Origin: Acanthornis magna
Lineage: Eukaryota > Chordata > Aves > Passeriformes > Acanthizidae
DNA: 64,000 nt
NCBI GenBank assembly: GCA_036785705.1
Contig: JAWUZG010000159.1
Coordinates: forward strand, 62,001-126,000
Direction of reading: 5' to 3'
Shown here: positions 10,598-21,699 of the stretch, one piece after another
Layout: every line of letters begins with the position of its first letter
Position numbering within the stretch: the first letter of the stretch is position 1
Program-made: the position numbers and the translations under genes
Notes under the pieces: generated by a model
The model's input: only the letters and a program-made list of their open reading frames with translations
What the model was told of the DNA's origin: nothing
Databases searched by the model: none

Positions 10598-11667
10598 GTG
10601 CCACCTATGGTGCTGAGCCCCTCTGGCCCAGTGCCAAGCTGCCCTCAGGGGGGTGGGTCAGGCTGGAGAGATCTAAAGGGCCTGGAGCTCCAGCAACACT
10701 GGCGCTGGAAAGGGCCTGCCGAGGCCATTGCAGCAGCGCCCCAACATTGCTGCTCCTCCATCTTTCTGAGGTGGAAAACCCAGGTAGTGTGTTGGGGTAA
10801 TTAGCTAGGGCTAGGGTTAGGGTTACGCCTAGGGTTAGGGTTAGGAGATCTAAAGGGCCGCGAGCTCCAGGAGCACTGGCGCTGGAAAGGGCCTGCCAAG
10901 ACGAACGCGGCAAGGCCCCAACCTTGCTGCTCCCACACCTTTCTGATCTGGACCCCCCACAGGGGTGGGCACCTCGGCCCCAGCCCCAGGCTCGGGCCTA
11001 GGCTGCCCTGTGGCTCGGGCTTAGGCTTCAGAGAGCTGTGGAGTCTACAGCTGCAGGGACGCTGGCACTGGACAGGACATTGCGAGGGCATCCATCACGG
11101 CAGGCTGCTGCCAGAGACTGGATGTTCCGTGGCTCTAAACATCCGGGAATGGCCTGTGTCTGCTGTGAGGGGCCAGCTGGGTTTTGCTGACGGTGAGGCC
11201 TTCAGCGCCTGCTGCGGCCCCAGAGCCGCCCCAAGGCCTGGCTGAGCTGTCAGCCCTGGACTCTTGGGCTGGCAGTGCTCACCTGGGCCCTGAGTGGCCA
11301 TGTGACCAGCAGTCCCAGCTGAGGGCTGGGGACATGAAGGCCATGGGGCTTAAAGGACGCAGCATGAGGTCAGCACATGGTCACAGCCTAGAATCCTGCA
11401 TGGGCTTCCTGTCCCGTCCCTGGTGCAATCCTCGGAGGTGGGAGCTCTGTGCACGTTTTTCTAGATCTCTCCTTCTGGCTTTGTCTCTGCCTGTCTTTCT
11501 TCTCCTACTTCTCTTTGCCTAGAACTTTTGGCTAACATAGCATTTTGTATGTTTCAGGGTTCTTCTCCGTGGGGCTCAGTTGATGCTCGACAAATGCTAA
11601 ATTAACACTGAGTACTGCTCTGGTAAGTAGTTGAGAGTTGAATTCTATGTTGTGTTTCGTCCTTTGC

Positions 11668-12214
11668 TGTCGCCGGTGGTGTGGGCTGGACCAGCCGACC
11701 ACCAGGTTCGGACAGCGGCTCGTCAGCGGTGTCTGCTAGCGTCCCTGGGTCCCAGGTTCACTGCAGTCAGGGACCGTCTCCCCTAGCCGCGAGCCGCTCC
11801 TCCCTAGGATGGCAGCCACGATGTCCCAAAAGCTGGAGTGCTTCAATGGAGAGTGTTCCCTCGCCCAGATCCCAATCAGATAGGCAGTCACGCGGTGGTC
11901 AGCGGCTTGATGTCAAGGGTGAGAGACCCTGGCCAGAGCCGGACATAAGACTTTATTCTGAGGGTTACAAGCAATCTCGGAACCGCACGGGGGAGGAATC
12001 GGGGAGGGACAAACGGCCAGGGACCAATCGGGAAGGAGGAAGGGAGGAGAGGGAAACACAAATACAGTCCTGGACTGAGAGCAGAACAAATAATGAACTC
12101 AACATTTCTCTGGAGCAATCCATCCTCGACTCCACCCCAGGGGGGTTTTAGTCCCTGGGTCTCCCCAGCTTTCTCAGGGGGGAAGGAACTCTCTGGGCTT
12201 GAACCACTGCAACA
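11668..12214 (-). mobile_element. Solo LTR of an endogenous retrovirus, copy 1 (in U9)
   Basis: The element is 547 bp, flanked by CTTTGC on both sides (11662-11667 and 12215-12220). On its own (minus) strand it begins TGTTGCAGTGG and ends GGCGACA, so it has the TG...CA ends of an LTR. Its sense strand has an AATAAA poly(A) signal (complement at 11952-11957) and an inverted CCAAT box (CCAAT on the plus strand at 12024-12028). No TATA box is clear. A 6-bp target duplication is typical of class II (ERVK/betaretrovirus-like) elements, so that class is a guess. No primer binding site or internal retroviral gene is adjacent, hence a solo LTR. Alleles: T at +243, T at +441. Confidence 0.87.
11952..11957 (-). 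promoter_or_regulatory. LTR poly(A) signal AATAAA (copy 1)
   Basis: TTTATT on the plus strand, so AATAAA in the LTR sense, about 258 bases from the LTR 5' end. It suggests a U3+R region of under 300 bases and a rather long region after it. The same site is present in all 12 copies. Confidence 0.65.
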
Positions 12215-12421
12215 CTTTGCCAAAGATGGTTTATTTTTGAGCATTTGATTTTGATCCTTTTGCCAGTAAGGCTTCAGTGTGATTTTCACCTCTTGACTAT
12301 ATCTGGTGGGGATTTCTCCTTTGCGCTAAGAGAGAGCAGTAGAACCCTGAGTTAAACCGCTGGATCTAAGGCTCCAGGGCTTAACAGGTGCCTCCATTGC
12401 CAACTGCACACGTTTTAATCT

Positions 12422-14245
12422 GTGCCACCTATGGTGCTGAGCCCCTCTGGCCCAGTGCCAAGCTGCCCTCAGGGGGGTGGGTCAGGCTGGAGAGATCTAA
12501 AGGGCCTGGAGCTCCAGCAACACTGGCGCTGGAAAGGGCCTGCTGAGGCCATTGCAGCAGCGCCCCAACATTGCTGCTCCTCCATCTTTCTGAGGTGGAA
12601 AACCCAGGTAGTGTGTTGGGGTAATTAGCTAGGGCTAGGGTTAGGGTTACGCCTAGGGTTAGGGTTAGGAGATCTAAAGGGCCGCGAGCTCCAGGAGCAC
12701 TGGTGCTGGAAAGGGCCTGCCAAGACGAACGCGGCAAGGCCCCAACCTTGCTGCTCCCACACCTTTCTGATCTGGACCCCCCACAGGGGTGGGCACCTCG
12801 GCCCCAGCCCCAGGCTCGGGCCTAGGCTGCCCTGTGGCTCGGGCTTAGGCTTCAGAGAGCTGTGGAGTCTACAGCTGCGGGGACGCTGGCACTGGACAGG
12901 ACATTGCGAGGGCATCCATCACGGCAGGCTGCTGCCAGAGACTGGATGTTCCATGGCTCTAAACATCCGGGAATGGCCTGTGTCTGCTGCGAGGGGCCAG
13001 CTGGGTTTTGCTGACGGTGAGGCCTTCAGCGCCTGCTGCGGCCCCAGAGCCGCCCCAAGGCCTGGCTGAGCTGTCAGCCCTGGACTCTTGGGCTGGCAGT
13101 GCTCACCTGGGCCCTGAGTGGCCATGTGACCAGCAGTCCCAGCTGAGGGCTGGGGACATGAAGGCCATGGGGCTTAAAGGACGCAGCATGAGGTCAGCAC
13201 ATGGTCACAGCCTAGAATCCTGCATGGGCTTCCTGTCCCGTCCCTGGTGCAATCCTCGGAGGTGGGAGCTCTGTGCACGTTTTTCTAGATCTCTCCTTCT
13301 GGCTTTGTCTCTGCCTGTCTTTCTTCTCCTACTTCTCTTTGCCTAGAACTTTTGGCTAACATAGCATTTTGTATGTTTCAGGGTTCTTCTCCGTGGGGCT
13401 CAGTTGATGCTAGGTAAATGCTAAATTAACACTGAGTACTGCTCTGGTAAGTAGTTGAGAGTTGAATTCTATGTTGTATTTCGTCCTTTGCTGTCGCCGG
13501 TGGTGTGGGCTGGACCAGCCGACCACCAGGTTCGGACAGCGGCTCGTCAGCGGTGTCTGCTAGCGTCCCTGGGTCCCAGGTTCACTGCAGTCAGGGACCG
13601 TCTCCCCTAGCCGCGAGCCGCTCCTCCCTAGGATGGCAGCCACGATGTCCCAAAAGCTGGAGTGCTTCAATGGAGAGTGTTCCCTCGCCCAGATCCCAAT
13701 CAGATAGGCAGTCACGCGGTGGTCAGCGGCTTGATGTCAAGGGTGAGAGACCCTGGCCAGAGCCGGACATAAGACTTTATTCTGAGGGTTACAAGCAATC
13801 TCGGAACCGCACGGGGGAGGAATCGGGGAGGGACAAACGGCCAGGGACCAATCGGGAAGGAGGAAGGGAGGAGAGGGAAACACAAATACAGTCCTGGACT
13901 GAGAGCAGAACAAATAATGAACTCAACATTTCTCTGGAGCAATCCATCCTCGACTCCACCCCAGGGGGGTTTTAGTCCCTGGGTCTCCCCAGCTTTCTCA
14001 GGGGGGAAGGAACTCTCTGGGCTTGAACCACTGCAACACTTTGCCAAAGATGGTTTATTTTTGAGCATTTGATTTTGATCCTTTTGCCAGTAAGGCTTCA
14101 GTGTGATTTTCACCTCTTGACTATATCTGGTGGGGATTTCTCCTTTGCGCTAAGAGAGAGCAGTAGAACCCTGAGTTAAACCGCTGGATCTAAGGCTCCA
14201 GGGCTTAACAGGTGCCTCCATTGCCAACTGCACACGTTTTAATCT
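12422..14245. repeat. Satellite unit U10, 1824 bp, with LTR copy 2
   Basis: Telomere-like block 12630-12669. It has CCTGCTGAGG, ACTGGTGCTGG and GCTGCGGGGAC. The AGGTAA allele before the LTR marks a recombinant junction. It matches U17. Confidence 0.96.
13492..14038 (-). mobile_element. Solo LTR, copy 2 (in U10)
   Basis: 547 bp with CTTTGC on both sides. LTR alleles are T at +243 and T at +441, as in copy 1. The left flank differs from most copies: GCTAGGTAAATG and TTGTATTTCG, instead of GCTCGACAAATG and TTGTGTTTCG. The upstream flank looks exchanged with an LTR-free unit. Confidence 0.87.
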
Positions 14246-15516
14246 GTGCCACCTATGGTGCTGAGCCCCTCTGGCCCAGTGCCAAGCTGCCCTCAGGAGG
14301 GTGGGTCAGGCTGGAGAGATCTAAAGGGCCTGGAGCTCCAGCAACACTGGCGCTGGAAAGGGCCTGCTGAGGCCATTGCAGCAGCGCCCCAACATTGCTG
14401 CTCCTCCATCTTTCTGAGGTGGAAAACCCAGGTAGTGTGTTGGGGTAATTAGCTAGGGCTAGGGTTAGGGTTACGCCTAGGGTTAGGGTTAGGAGATCTA
14501 AAGGGCCGCGAGCTCCAGGAGCACTGGCGCTGGAAAGGGCCTGCCAAGACGAACGCGGCAAGGCCCCAACCTTGCTGCTCCCACACCTTTCTGATCTGGA
14601 CCCCCCACAGGGGTGGGCACCTCGGCCCCAGCCCCAGGCTCGGGCCTAGGCTGCCCTGTGGCTCGGGCTTAGGCTTCAGAGAGCTGTGGAGTCTACAGCT
14701 GCGGGGACGCTGGCACTGGACAGGACATTGCGAGGGCATCCATCACGGCAGGCTGCTGCCAGAGACTGGATGTTCCATGGCTCTAAACATCCGGGAATGG
14801 CCTGTGTCTGCTGCGAGGGGCCAGCTGGGTTTTGCTGACGGTGAGGCCTTCAGCGCCTGCTGCGGCCCCAGAGCCGCTCCAAGGCCTGGCTGAGCTGTCA
14901 GCCCTGGACTCTTGGGCTGGCAGTGCTCACCTGGGCCCTGAGTGGCCATGTGACCAGCAGTCCCAACTGAGGGCTGGGGACATGAAGGCCATGGGGCTTA
15001 AAGGACGCAGCATGAGGTCAGCACATGGTCACAGCCTAGAATCCTGCATGGGCTTCCTGTCCCGTCCCTGGTGCAATCCTCGGAGGTGGGAGCTCTGTGC
15101 ACGTTTTTCTAGATCTCTCCTTCTGGCTTTGTCTCTGCCTGTCTTTCTTCTCCTACTTCTCTTTGCCTAGAACTTTTGGCTAACATAGCATTTTGTATGT
15201 TTCAGGGTTCTTCTCCGTGGGGCTCAGTTGATGCTAGGTAAATGCTAAATTAACACTGAGTACTGCTCTGGTAAGTAGTTGAGAGTTGAATTCTATGTTG
15301 TATTTCATCCTTTGCCGAAGATGGTTTATTTTTGAGCATTTGATTTTGACCCTTTTGCCAATAAGGCTTCAGTGTGATTTTCACCTCTTGACTATATCTG
15401 GTGGGCATTTCTCCTTTGCGCTAAGAGAGAGCAGTAGAACCCTGAGTTAAACCGCTGGATCTAAGGCTCCAGGGCTTAACAGGTGCCTCCATTGCCAATT
15501 GCACACGTTTTAATCT
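14246..15516. repeat. Satellite unit U11, 1271 bp
   Basis: Telomere-like block 14454-14493. It has GGAGGGTGGG and CCTGCTGAGG. The tail is of the zone II LTR-free type: AGGTAA, TTGACCC, GTGGGCATTTC and CCAATTGC. Confidence 0.96.
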
Positions 15517-17338
15517 GTGCCACCTATGGTGCTGAGCCCCTCTGGCCCAGTGCCAAGCTGCCCTCAGGGGGGTGGGTCAGGCTGGAGAGATCTAAAGGGC
15601 CTGGAGCTCCAGCAACACTGGCGCTGGAAAGGGCCTGCCGAGGCCATTGCAGCAGCGCCCCAACATTGCTGCTCCTCCATCTTTCTGAGGTGGAAAACCC
15701 AGGTAGTGTGTTGGGGTAATTAGCTAGGGCTAGGGTTAGGGTTACGCCTAGGGTTAGGGTTAGGAGATCTAAAGGGCCGCGAGCTCCAGGAGCACTGGCG
15801 CTGGAAAGGGCCTGCCAAGACGAACGCGGCAAGGCCCCAACCTTGCTGCTCCCACACCTTTCTGATCTGGACCCCCCACAGGGGTGGGCACCTCGGCCCC
15901 AGCCCCAGGCTCGGGCCTAGGCTGCCCTGTGGCTCGGGCTTAGGCTTCAGAGAGCTGTGGAGTCTACAGCTGCAGGGACACTGGCACTGGACAGGACATT
16001 GCGAGGGCATCCATCACGGCAGGCTGCTGCCAGAGACTGGATGTTCCATGGCTCTAAACATCCGGGAATGGCCTGTGTCTGCTGCGAGGGGCCAGCTGGG
16101 TTTTGCTGACGGTGAGGCCTTCAGCGCCTGCTGCGGCCCCAGAGCCGCTCCAAGGCCTGGCTGAGCTGTCAGCCCTGGACTCTTGGGCTGGCAGTGCTCA
16201 CCTGGGCCCTGAGTGGCCATGTGACCAGCAGTCCCAGCTGAGGGCTGGGGACATGAAGGCCATGGGGCTTAAAGGGCGCAGCATGAGGTCAGCACATGGT
16301 CACAGCCTAGAATCCTGCATGGGCTTCCTGTCCCGTCCCTGGTGCAATCCTCGGAGGTGGGAGCTCTGTGCACGTTTTTCTAGATCTCTCCTTCTGGCTT
16401 TGTCTCTGCCTGTCTTTCTTCTCCTACTTCTCTTTGCCTAGAACTTTTGGCTAACATAGCATTTTGTATGTTTCAGGGTTCTTCTCCGTGGGGCTCAGTT
16501 GATGCTCGACAAATGCTAAATTAACACTGAGTACTGCTCTGGTAAGTAGTTGAGAGTTGAATTCTATGTTGTGTTTCGTCCTTTGCTGTCGCCGGTGGTG
16601 TGGGCTGGACCAGCCGACCACCAGGTTCGGACAGCGGCTCGTCAGCGGTGTCTGCTAGCGTCCCTGGGTCCCAGGTTCACTGCAGTCAGGGACCGTCTCC
16701 CCTAGCCGCGAGCCGCTCCTCCCTAGGATGGCAGCCACGATGTCCCAAAAGCTGGAGTGCTTCAATGGAGAGTGTTCCCTCGCCCAGATCCCAATCAGAT
16801 AGGCAGTCACGCGGTGGTCAGCGGCTTGAGGTCAAGGGTGAGAGACCCTGGCCAGAGCCGGACATAAGACTTTATTCTGAGGGTTACAAGCAATCTCGGA
16901 ACCGCACGGGGGAGGAATCGGGGAGGGACAAACGGCCAGGGACCAATCGGGAAGGAGGAAGGGAGGAGAGGGAAACACAAATACAGTCCTGGACTGAGAG
17001 CAGAACAAATAATGAACTCAACATTTCTCTGGAGCAATCCATCCCTCGACTCCACCCAGGGGGGTTTTAGTCCCTGGGTCTCCCCAGCTTTCTCAGGGGG
17101 GAAGGAACTCTCTGGGCTTGAACCACTGCACACTTTGCCAAAGATGGTTTATTTTTGAGCATTTGATTTTGATCCTTTTGCCAGTAAGGCTTCAGTGTGA
17201 TTTTCACCTCTTGACTATATCTGTGGGGATTTCTCCTTTGCGCTAAGAGAGAGCAGTAGAACCCTGAGTTAAACCGCTGGATCTAAGGCTCCAGGGCTTA
17301 ACAGGTGCCTCCATTGCCAACTGCACACGTTTTAATCT
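15517..17338. repeat. Satellite unit U12, 1822 bp, with LTR copy 3
   Basis: Telomere-like block 15725-15764. It has GGGACACTGGC. It is two bases short of 1824: one lost in the LTR and one in the tail (ATCTGTGGGG for ATCTGGTGGGG near 17222). Confidence 0.95.
16587..17132 (-). mobile_element. Solo LTR, copy 3 (in U12), with local indels
   Basis: 546 bp. Alleles are G at +243 and T at +441. It has an extra C near 17043 (ATCCCTCG), a missing C near 17058 (CCACCCAGG) and a missing A near its right end (CTGCACAC for CTGCAACAC). These belong to a cluster of small indels running to 18152 and may be sequence errors. Confidence 0.84.
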
Positions 17339-18604
17339 GTGCCACCTATGGTGCTGAGCCCCTCTGGCCCAGTGCCAAGCTGCCCTCAGGGGGGTGGGTC
17401 AGGCTGGAGAGATCTAAAGGGCCTGGAGCTCCAGCAACACTGGCGCTGGAAAGGGCCTGCTGAGGCCATTGCAGCGCGCCCAACATTGCTGCTCCTCCAT
17501 CTTTCTGAGGTGGAAAACCCAGGTAGTGTGTTGGGGTAATTAGCTAGGGCTAGGGTTAGGGTTACGCCTAGGGTTAGGGTTAGGAGATCTAAAGGGCCGC
17601 GAGCTCCAGGAGCACTGGTGCTGGAAAGGGCCTGCCAAGACGAACGCGGCAAGGCCCCAACCTTGCTGCTCCCACACCTTTCTGATCTGGACCCCCCACA
17701 GGGGTGGGCACCTCGGCCCCAGCCCCAGGCTCGGGCCTAGGCTGCCTGTGGCTCGGGCTTAGGCTTCAGAGAGCTGTGGAGTCTACAGCTGCGGGGACGC
17801 TGGCACTGGACAGGACATTGCGAGGGCATCCATCACGGCAGGCTGCTGCCAGAGACTGGATGTTCCATGGCTCTAAACATCCGGGAATGGCCTGTGTCTG
17901 CTGCGAGGGGCCAGCTGGGTTTTGCTGACGGTGAGGCCTTCAGCGCCTGCTGCGGCCCCAGAGCCGCTCCAAGCCTGGCTGAGCTGTCAGCCCTGGACTC
18001 TTGGGCTGGCAGTGCTCACCTGGGCCCTGAGTGGCCATGTGACCAGCAGTCCCAGCTGAGGGCTGGGGACATGAAGGCCATGGGGCTTAAAGGACGCAGC
18101 ATGAGGTCAGCACATGGTCACAGCCTAGAATCCTGCATGGGCTTCCTGTCCGTCCCTGGTGCAATCCTCGGAGGTGGGAGCTCTGTGCACGTTTTTCTAG
18201 ATCTCTCCTTCTGGCTTTGTCTCTGCCTGTCTTTCTTCTCCTACTTCTCTTTGCCTAGAACTTTTGGCTAACATAGCATTTTGTATGTTTCAGGGTTCTT
18301 CTCCGTGGGGCTCAGTTGATGCTAGGTAAATGCTAAATTAACACTGAGTACTGCTCTGGTAAGTAGTTGAGAGTTGAATTCTATGTTGTATTTCATCCTT
18401 TGCCGAAGATGGTTTATTTTTGAGCATTTGATTTTGACCCTTTTGCCAATAAGGCTTCAGTGTGATTTTCACCTCTTGACTATATCTGGTGGGCATTTCT
18501 CCTTTGCGCTAAGAGAGAGCAGTAGAACCCTGAGTTAAACCGCTGGATCTAAGGCTCCAGGGCTTAACAGGTGCCTCCATTGCCAATTGCACACGTTTTA
18601 ATCT
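17339..18604. repeat. Satellite unit U13, 1266 bp, with clustered deletions
   Basis: Telomere-like block 17545-17584. It lacks five bases: two near 17473 (GCAGCGCGCCC), one near 17745 (GCTGCCTGTG), one near 17972 (CCAAGCCTGG) and one near 18150 (CTGTCCGTCC). Otherwise it is the same type as U20. Confidence 0.95.
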
Positions 18605-20428
18605 GTGCCACCTATGGTGCTGAGCCCCTCTGGCCCAGTGCCAAGCTGCCCTCAGGGGGGTGGGTCAGGCTGGAGAGATCTAAAGGGCCTGGAGCTCCAG
18701 CAACACTGGCGCTGGAAAGGGCCTGCCGAGGCCATTGCAGCAGCGCCCCAACATTGCTGCTCCTCCATCTTTCTGAGGTGGAAAACCCAGGTAGTGTGTT
18801 GGGGTAATTAGCTAGGGCTAGGGTTAGGGTTACGCCTAGGGTTAGGGTTAGGAGATCTAAAGGGCCGCGAGCTCCAGGAGCACTGGCGCTGGAAAGGGCC
18901 TGCCAAGACGAACGCGGCAAGGCCCCAACCTTGCTGCTCCCACACCTTTCTGATCTGGACCCCCCACAGGGGTGGGCACCTCGGCCCCAGCCCCAGGCTC
19001 GGGCCTAGGCTGCCCTGTGGCTCGGGCTTAGGCTTCAGAGAGCTGTGGAGTCTACAGCTGCAGGGACACTGGCACTGGACAGGACATTGCGAGGGCATCC
19101 ATCACGGCAGGCTGCTGCCAGAGACTGGATGTTCCATGGCTCTAAACATCCGGGAATGGCCTGTGTCTGCTGCGAGGGGCCAGCTGGGTTTTGCTGACGG
19201 TGAGGCCTTCAGCGCCTGCTGCGGCCCCAGAGCCGCTCCAAGGCCTGGCTGAGCTGTCAGCCCTGGACTCTTGGGCTGGCAGTGCTCACCTGGGCCCTGA
19301 GTGGCCATGTGACCAGCAGTCCCAGCTGAGGGCTGGGGACATGAAGGCCATGGGGCTTAAAGGGCGCAGCATGAGGTCAGCACATGGTCACAGCCTAGAA
19401 TCCTGCATGGGCTTCCTGTCCCGTCCCTGGTGCAATCCTCGGAGGTGGGAGCTCTGTGCACGTTTTTCTAGATCTCTCCTTCTGGCTTTGTCTCTGCCTG
19501 TCTTTCTTCTCCTACTTCTCTTTGCCTAGAACTTTTGGCTAACATAGCATTTTGTATGTTTCAGGGTTCTTCTCCGTGGGGCTCAGTTGATGCTCGACAA
19601 ATGCTAAATTAACACTGAGTACTGCTCTGGTAAGTAGTTGAGAGTTGAATTCTATGTTGTGTTTCGTCCTTTGCTGTCGCCGGTGGTGTGGGCTGGACCA
19701 GCCGACCACCAGGTTCGGACAGCGGCTCGTCAGCGGTGTCTGCTAGCGTCCCTGGGTCCCAGGTTCACTGCAGTCAGGGACCGTCTCCCCTAGCCGCGAG
19801 CCGCTCCTCCCTAGGATGGCAGCCACGATGTCCCAAAAGCTGGAGTGCTTCAATGGAGAGTGTTCCCTCGCCCAGATCCCAATCAGATAGGCAGTCACGC
19901 GGTGGTCAGCGGCTTGAGGTCAAGGGTGAGAGACCCTGGCCAGAGCCGGACATAAGACTTTATTCTGAGGGTTACAAGCAATCTCGGAACCGCACGGGGG
20001 AGGAATCGGGGAGGGACAAACGGCCAGGGACCAATCGGGAAGGAGGAAGGGAGGAGAGGGAAACACAAATACAGTCCTGGACTGAGAGCAGAACAAATAA
20101 TGAACTCAACATTTCTCTGGAGCAATCCATCCTCGACTCCACCCCAGGGGGGTTTTAGTCCCTGGGTCTCCCCAGCTTTCTCAGGGGGGAAGGAACTCTC
20201 TGGGCTTGAACCACTGCAACACTTTGCCAAAGATGGTTTATTTTTGAGCATTTGATTTTGATCCTTTTGCCAGTAAGGCTTCAGTGTGATTTTCACCTCT
20301 TGACTATATCTGGTGGGGATTTCTCCTTTGCGCTAAGAGAGAGCAGTAGAACCCTGAGTTAAACCGCTGGATCTAAGGCTCCAGGGCTTAACAGGTGCCT
20401 CCATTGCCAACTGCACACGTTTTAATCT
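18605..20428. repeat. Satellite unit U14, 1824 bp, with LTR copy 4
   Basis: Telomere-like block 18813-18852. It has GGGACACTGGC like U12, U19 and U21. Tail CGACAA. It is preceded by CCAATTGC at the end of U13. Confidence 0.96.
19675..20221 (-). mobile_element. Solo LTR, copy 4 (in U14)
   Basis: 547 bp with CTTTGC on both sides. Alleles are G at +243 (GCTTGAGGTC) and T at +441. The left flank has CGACAA and TTGTGTTTCG. It lacks the indels of copy 3 and otherwise carries the same alleles. Confidence 0.87.
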
Positions 20429-21699
20429 GTGCCACCTATGGTGCTGAGCCCCTCTGGCCCAGTGCCAAGCTGCCCTCAGGGGGGTGGGTCAGGCTGGAGA
20501 GATCTAAAGGGCCTGGAGCTCCAGCAACACTGGCGCTGGAAAGGGCCTGCTGAGGCCATTGCAGCAGCGCCCCAACATTGCTGCTCCTCCATCTTTCTGA
20601 GGTGGAAAACCCAGGTAGTGTGTTGGGGTAATTAGCTAGGGCTAGGGTTAGGGTTACGCCTAGGGTTAGGGTTAGGAGATCTAAAGGGCCGCGAGCTCCA
20701 GGAGCACTGGCGCTGGAAAGGGCCTGCCAAGACGAACGCGGCAAGGCCCCAACCTTGCTGCTCCCACACCTTTCTGATCTGGACCCCCCACAGGGGTGGG
20801 CACCTCGGCCCCAGCCCCAGGCTCGGGCCTAGGCTGCCCTGTGGCTCGGGCTTAGGCTTCAGAGAGCTGTGGAGTCTACAGCTGCGGGGACGCTGGCACT
20901 GGACAGGACATTGCGAGGGCATCCATCACGGCAGGCTGCTGCCAGAGACTGGATGTTCCATGGCTCTAAACATCCGGGAATGGCCTGTGTCTGCTGCGAG
21001 GGGCCAGCTGGGTTTTGCTGACGGTGAGGCCTTCAGCGCCTGCTGCGGCCCCAGAGCCGCTCCAAGGCCTGGCTGAGCTGTCAGCCCTGGACTCTTGGGC
21101 TGGCAGTGCTCACCTGGGCCCTGAGTGGCCATGTGACCAGCAGTCCCAGCTGAGGGCTGGGGACATGAAGGCCATGGGGCTTAAAGGACGCAGCATGAGG
21201 TCAGCACATGGTCACAGCCTAGAATCCTGCATGGGCTTCCTGTCCCGTCCCTGGTGCAATCCTCGGAGGTGGGAGCTCTGTGCACGTTTTTCTAGATCTC
21301 TCCTTCTGGCTTTGTCTCTGCCTGTCTTTCTTCTCCTACTTCTCTTTGCCTAGAACTTTTGGCTAACATAGCATTTTGTATGTTTCAGGGTTCTTCTCCG
21401 TGGGGCTCAGTTGATGCTAGGTAAATGCTAAATTAACACTGAGTACTGCTCTGGTAAGTAGTTGAGAGTTGAATTCTATGTTGTATTTCATCCTTTGCCG
21501 AAGATGGTTTATTTTTGAGCATTTGATTTTGACCCTTTTGCCAATAAGGCTTCAGTGTGATTTTCACCTCTTGACTATATCTGGTGGGCATTTCTCCTTT
21601 GCGCTAAGAGAGAGCAGTAGAACCCTGAGTTAAACCGCTGGATCTAAGGCTCCAGGGCTTAACAGGTGCCTCCATTGCCAATTGCACACGTTTTAATCT
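20429..21699. repeat. Satellite unit U15, 1271 bp
   Basis: Telomere-like block 20637-20676. It has CCTGCTGAGG, GCTGCGGGGAC and the GGGGGGTGGG allele. Tail AGGTAA, TTGACCC, GTGGGCATTTC, CCAATTGC. Confidence 0.96.

Larger units (their letters stand above)
10598..12421. repeat. Satellite unit U9, 1824 bp, with LTR copy 1
   Basis: Telomere-like block 10806-10845. LTR at +1070. It has GCTGTGAGG and AAAGGACGC. The tail has CGACAA before the LTR and TTTGCCAAAG after it; LTR-free units read TTTGCCGAAG. Confidence 0.96.
10598..21699. repeat. Seven-unit higher-order repeat, copy A (11,102 bp)
   Basis: U9 to U15 are in the order L L s L s L s. The same order follows immediately in copy B. Rare alleles shared at the same place include GCTGTGAGG (11164; 22266 in B) and ACTGGTGCTGG in the second unit. 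Copy A is 7 bp shorter than B, exactly the net loss in the 17041-18152 indel cluster. Close identity by eye runs from about 10651 to 19488. Confidence 0.85.

Noticed and set aside
11700..11730. A CENP-B box or CTCF site near the LTR left end (ACCACCAGGTTCGG).
   Set aside because: The bases do not meet the CENP-B core (TTCG, A and CGGG at the required spacing), and the resemblance to CTCF is weak without a matrix score.
11681..12151. A 156-codon plus-strand frame and an overlapping 133-codon minus-strand frame (11888-12289) within each LTR unit.
   Set aside because: They lie inside or across the LTR and its flank, and no retroviral or host protein similarity is recognisable. The minus frame runs from satellite into LTR, so it cannot be ancestral. 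Treated as chance frames.
11668..12214. A DNA transposon or SINE in place of an LTR.
   Set aside because: The TG...CA ends with only short inverted ends, the 6-bp duplication, the internal AATAAA and the 547-bp length fit an LTR. There are no long terminal inverted repeats, no A-rich tail and no tRNA-like promoter boxes.
16587..18604. U12/U13 as a distinct, older, decayed satellite subfamily.
   Set aside because: Apart from the small indels, the two units share the alleles of U19/U20. An old subfamily should show substitutions too. Sequence error is the simpler reading.
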